A model generated the notes under the pieces. That model was not told the DNA's origin, ran no database searches, and worked only from the letters and a program-made list of their open reading frames with translations. From Planctomicrobium sp. (GTDB lineage: Bacteria > Planctomycetota > Planctomycetia > Planctomycetales > Planctomycetaceae): a stretch of DNA of 9,055 nucleotides. Each line of letters begins with the position of its first letter. The stretch's first letter is position 1. The stretch covers positions 1 through 9,055 of the forward strand of contig JAJDEL010000496.1 in the NCBI GenBank assembly GCA_029259835.1. Direction: 5' to 3'. The position numbers and the translations under genes are program-made. Shown here piece after piece: positions 6,901 to 9,055 of this stretch.

Positions 6901-6945
6901 CACTCGGTAAAGATTGGCTTAAACTGATCCAATTCATACCGAGTG
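6901..6945 (+). repeat. Two-tier hairpin in the 3' untranslated region
   Basis: CACTCGGTA (6901-6909) and TACCGAGTG (6937-6945) are perfect 9-bp arms. Inside them, after a symmetric 3x3 internal loop, ATTGG (6913-6917) pairs with CCAAT (6929-6933) around an 11-nt loop. It begins 8 bases after the stop codon and precedes the intrinsic terminator, so the mRNA would end with two stacked structures. Confidence 0.6.
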
Positions 6946-6968
6946 CACCAGATTCGGTCAGCTCGAAG

Positions 6969-7003
6969 CCGCTCGACCAGTAAAACGGTCGAGCGGATTT
7001 TTT
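6969..7003 (+). terminator. Rho-independent terminator
   Basis: A perfect 10-bp GC-rich stem (CCGCTCGACC, 6969-6978, with GGTCGAGCGG, 6987-6996) and an 8-nt loop are followed by A and six T (6998-7003). It ends transcription of the coiled-coil gene and separates it from the FHA-like gene, which starts about 30 bp later and therefore needs its own promoter or read-through. Confidence 0.92.
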
Positions 7004-7035
7004 GATCTCCGATATTAGAAGAGCAAGAAGTGACA

Positions 7036-7683
7036 ATGCCCATTACCCTCACACATCCGGTTTCTGCTTGCCAGTTGTGGATCGACGGTGTCGGTTGTTA
7101 TCTCATTATTTTCGAAAGTGATGTGGCAATCGGAAACTCAATTCCGTACTCAACGACAGAAGCACAACCAAAACGCCCTAGAATTTCCATCACCTCTGAT
7201 CTGACAACTGTTCATGCCGACATTGAGTATCAAGAAAGTCATTTTTGGATGACACCTTATTCCAGAACCGATGTTGATGATGAACGGATCATGGCGTCAC
7301 ATCGACTTTGCCACGGAGCGCGTATCCAACTGGGAGACAGCGCATTCGAAGATGCCGTGCAACTTCGGTTCACGACACCTTCACCATTAAGCCAGAGTTC
7401 AATACTTCAGATCGAAAGTGGACACCGACATGCTCAGGGAGTAGACGGTGTTGTTTTGTTTCAAAAGACATGCCTGCTCGGAGCAGGAGAACAAAAACAT
7501 ATTCGCTGCGACGACTGGGCGGAGGATGTCATTCTGTTCGAAAGAGAAAACCAACTGTTCTGCAAAACACAATCCATTGAAATTAACGTTGATGGTCAAG
7601 CCTGCGGGCAAGTCGTGAAAGTCCACGATGGAGCACATTTACAAGGGGACGACTGGTCCATGAGGTTCGAAGCGATCTCCTGA
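7036..7683 (+). CDS. Protein with two degenerate FHA-like segments
   Basis: FHA domains bind phosphothreonine peptides, often as partners of Ser/Thr kinases. From ATG 7036 there are 215 residues. The first segment (about 20-112) has the FHA order: YLIIFESDVAIGN (strands 1-2), RISITSDLTTVHADIEYQ (49-66, matching 'DLS..HA.I'), FWMTP, then ARIQLGDSAFEDAVQLRF near its end. The key Arg of the 'IGR' motif is Asn (N34), the Ser is Thr, and the NG pair is missing, so phosphopeptide binding is doubtful. The second half (about 137-213) repeats the pattern weakly: VLFQKTCLLGAGEQKHIRC, VILFERENQLFC, INVDGQ, VVKVHDGAHLQGDDWSMRF. FHA assignment is by pattern reading. A GTG at 7030 is an equally possible start; weak purine runs (7018-7023, 7025-7030) precede either. 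The neighbouring kinase supports a signalling role. Confidence 0.65.
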   Translation: MPITLTHPVSACQLWIDGVGCYLIIFESDVAIGNSIPYSTTEAQPKRPRISITSDLTTVHADIEYQESHFWMTPYSRTDVDDERIMASHRLCHGARIQLGDSAFEDAVQLRFTTPSPLSQSSILQIESGHRHAQGVDGVVLFQKTCLLGAGEQKHIRCDDWAEDVILFERENQLFCKTQSIEINVDGQACGQVVKVHDGAHLQGDDWSMRFEAIS

Positions 7684-7712
7684 TCATCGAAACTTGAACA
7701 TATTTATTGATC

Positions 7713-7782
7713 CAGGTGTCAGTTTTTTGCGTTAAACACAATGTCACCTGTAGAATATACGTGACCCGGTCAATATCGGGTC
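7713..7782. repeat. Two inverted repeats upstream of the kinase gene
   Basis: CAGGTG (7713-7718) and CACCTG (7745-7750) form one inverted repeat with 26 nt between. GACCCG (7763-7768) and CGGGTC (7777-7782) form a tighter 6-bp hairpin. They fill the 144-bp gap between the FHA-like gene and the kinase. No T-run follows, so these are candidate operators or leader structures and not terminators. Confidence 0.35.
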
Positions 7783-7827
7783 GGCAGTGAATGACAGGAT
7801 TCCCAGGAACGGAATTGCGAGTCACAA

Positions 7828-9055
7828 ATGAAATTTACTTTTGCCCCTGAATCACGACCACTCGATGGTTTCACGATCAAACGTGCGATTTATCGTGGGG
7901 GGTTTGGTGAGGTCTATTACGCACAATCCGATGCAGGGCGCGAAGTTGCACTCAAACTCTTACAGAACAATGCAGACATCGAACTGCGTGGTATCCAGCA
8001 ATGTTTGAATCTTTCACACCCAAACCTCGTCACGATTTTTGATGTGAAGCAGGATGGCGATGGCGACCACTGGGTCGTCATGGAGTACATCTCAGGCGGA
8101 ACTCTCGACAGCATTCTCCGTAAGTCACCGAACGGGCTGCCTGTCGAACTGGTCCGCAAATGGTTGCAAGGAATGTCGGCCGGGATTTCTTACTTGCATA
8201 GCCGGGGACTGGTTCACCGTGATATGAAACCGGCGAACGTCTTCATGGAAAACGGCGTTGTCAAAATTGGCGATGTCGGGCTGTCGAAATTCATTTCCCC
8301 CAGCCGTCATAGTGCACAAACCCAAAGCGTTGGCACCGTCCACTACATGGCTCCGGAAGTTGCGAAGGGAAAGTACGGTCGCGAAGTCGACATCTATGCG
8401 TTGGGGATTATGCTTTTTGAAATGCTCACTGGAGAGTTGCCGTTCGATGGTGAATCGACTGGCGAAATCCTGATGAAGCACCTCAGCGAAAAACCTGATC
8501 TCAAAAAACTCCCACCACGTTTACAGGGAGTGATTGCACAGGCATTAGAGAAAGACCCGAAGGAACGATTCTCTCGCGTGGAAGCACTTCAACGCGCTTT
8601 TGAAGACGCTGTTCTCGGCATCTCCCCAAGTCCAGTAAAAGAATCGGTCGGAAAATCAGTTCCATTAGCAGCATCGGCTGTTCCCGCCGAGACTCTTCCG
8701 CACAACAGTGAAGCCCCAATAGACGTCCTTTTAGCAGACTCGGCAGAGAGTGAATCTCCTGTACTCCATAATACCGTGACTCCCTGGCCTCCTCTCTGGA
8801 TGCTGAAAGCAGGATTGATCGGGACGGCATTCATCTGCCTGATAGGACGTGCCAACGCTTTCGTATGGTTGTACCTTCCGTCTATCGTAGCAGGAATCTG
8901 GTGTCTGTCGCGGTGGCTTCACACAGACGGCACCACATCAAGTCCTTCTCCAAAACCAACACAAGTGAAGACACCGCGCCCTCGACCGATGCCAGTATCT
9001 TCCACGCGAACCTCTGATGCTCTGGGGGCGTTATTCGCAACCGTTCCTATTTCGG
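7828..9055 (+). CDS. Membrane-anchored Hanks-type serine/threonine protein kinase (partial, runs off the right end)
   Basis: The enzyme phosphorylates Ser/Thr on proteins using ATP. The open frame from ATG 7828 shows 409 residues without a stop. The kinase domain spans about 15-262. Its P-loop is YRGGFGEV (22-29), where the usual first Gly is Tyr22. The ATP-binding Lys is K43 (VALK), followed by the ELRGIQQCLNLSHPNLV segment (52-68) with E52 or a neighbour serving as the helix C acid. The hinge is MEYISGG (85-91), the catalytic loop HRDMKPAN (130-137, Asp132, Asn137), the metal motif DVG (149-151) instead of DFG, and GTVHYMAPE (169-177) is the P+1/APE region. DIYALG (188-193) and the final Arg (ERF, 246-248) are present, so it is probably active. 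A disordered linker (about 266-320) leads to hydrophobic segments at about 324-340 and 345-364, then a Pro/Ser-rich stretch. The sensor or C-terminal part lies outside the window. No clear Shine-Dalgarno is seen. Confidence 0.93.
   Translation, partial: MKFTFAPESRPLDGFTIKRAIYRGGFGEVYYAQSDAGREVALKLLQNNADIELRGIQQCLNLSHPNLVTIFDVKQDGDGDHWVVMEYISGGTLDSILRKSPNGLPVELVRKWLQGMSAGISYLHSRGLVHRDMKPANVFMENGVVKIGDVGLSKFISPSRHSAQTQSVGTVHYMAPEVAKGKYGREVDIYALGIMLFEMLTGELPFDGESTGEILMKHLSEKPDLKKLPPRLQGVIAQALEKDPKERFSRVEALQRAFEDAVLGISPSPVKESVGKSVPLAASAVPAETLPHNSEAPIDVLLADSAESESPVLHNTVTPWPPLWMLKAGLIGTAFICLIGRANAFVWLYLPSIVAGIWCLSRWLHTDGTTSSPSPKPTQVKTPRPRPMPVSSTRTSDALGALFATVPIS

Noticed and set aside
7711..7732. 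Possible sigma-54 promoter (GG...TTGC) before the kinase gene
   Set aside because: The GG and GC elements are 12 bases apart where the family needs 10, and other consensus positions do not fit.
1..9055. CRISPR array, insertion sequence, prophage, toxin-antitoxin or tRNA/rRNA genes
   Set aside because: No regularly spaced repeats, transposase motifs, terminal inverted repeats with target duplications, or tRNA-like cloverleafs were seen.

Overview
The window looks like a piece of a planctomycete chromosome (Planctomycetota), with a base composition that is roughly balanced by eye. The clues are: a Hanks-type Ser/Thr kinase of the type with an 'ELRG..QC.NL.HPN' segment after the ATP-binding lysine, several secreted or membrane proteins of unknown function with long N-terminal regions, an FHA-like protein beside the kinase, and generally weak Shine-Dalgarno sequences. 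The taxonomic assignment is inferred from protein style; no rRNA or tRNA is present. Only scpB and the kinase are firmly recognisable families.

Layout. (1) 305-1753 (+) is a secreted protein with a likely all-helical domain and a disordered, Arg-rich tail. (2) 1754-1961 is a convergent gap with a long imperfect palindrome. (3) 3931-1962 (-) is a tightly coupled pair: a membrane-anchored SGNH-hydrolase-like protein whose catalytic Asp/His appear lost, then the condensin subunit ScpB, joined by a TGATG stop/start overlap. (4) 3932-4146 is a divergent promoter region. (5) 4147-5001 (+) is a predicted lipoprotein. It converges on 5715-5017 (-), a single-pass coiled-coil membrane protein, and the two stop codons sit inside one shared hairpin. 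(6) 5716-6092 is a 377-bp divergent intergenic region with short repeats. (7) 6093-6893 (+) is an N-terminally anchored coiled-coil protein with a good ribosome binding site, followed by two 3' hairpins, the second a textbook intrinsic terminator. (8) 7036-7683 (+) has two FHA-like segments. (9) 7828 to the window end (+) is a membrane-anchored Ser/Thr kinase, cut by the window edge.

Working together: the FHA-like protein and the kinase are the most plausible functional pair (phospho-signalling), although 144 bp separate them. The SGNH-like/scpB pair is clearly co-translated, which may only reflect expression linkage. I saw no CRISPR array, insertion sequence, prophage gene, toxin-antitoxin pair or recognisable defence system. 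The unusual points are changes within familiar families (apparently dead SGNH triad, kinase DVG motif, FHA lacking its Arg) and several structured intergenic regions, not a clearly new multi-gene system.
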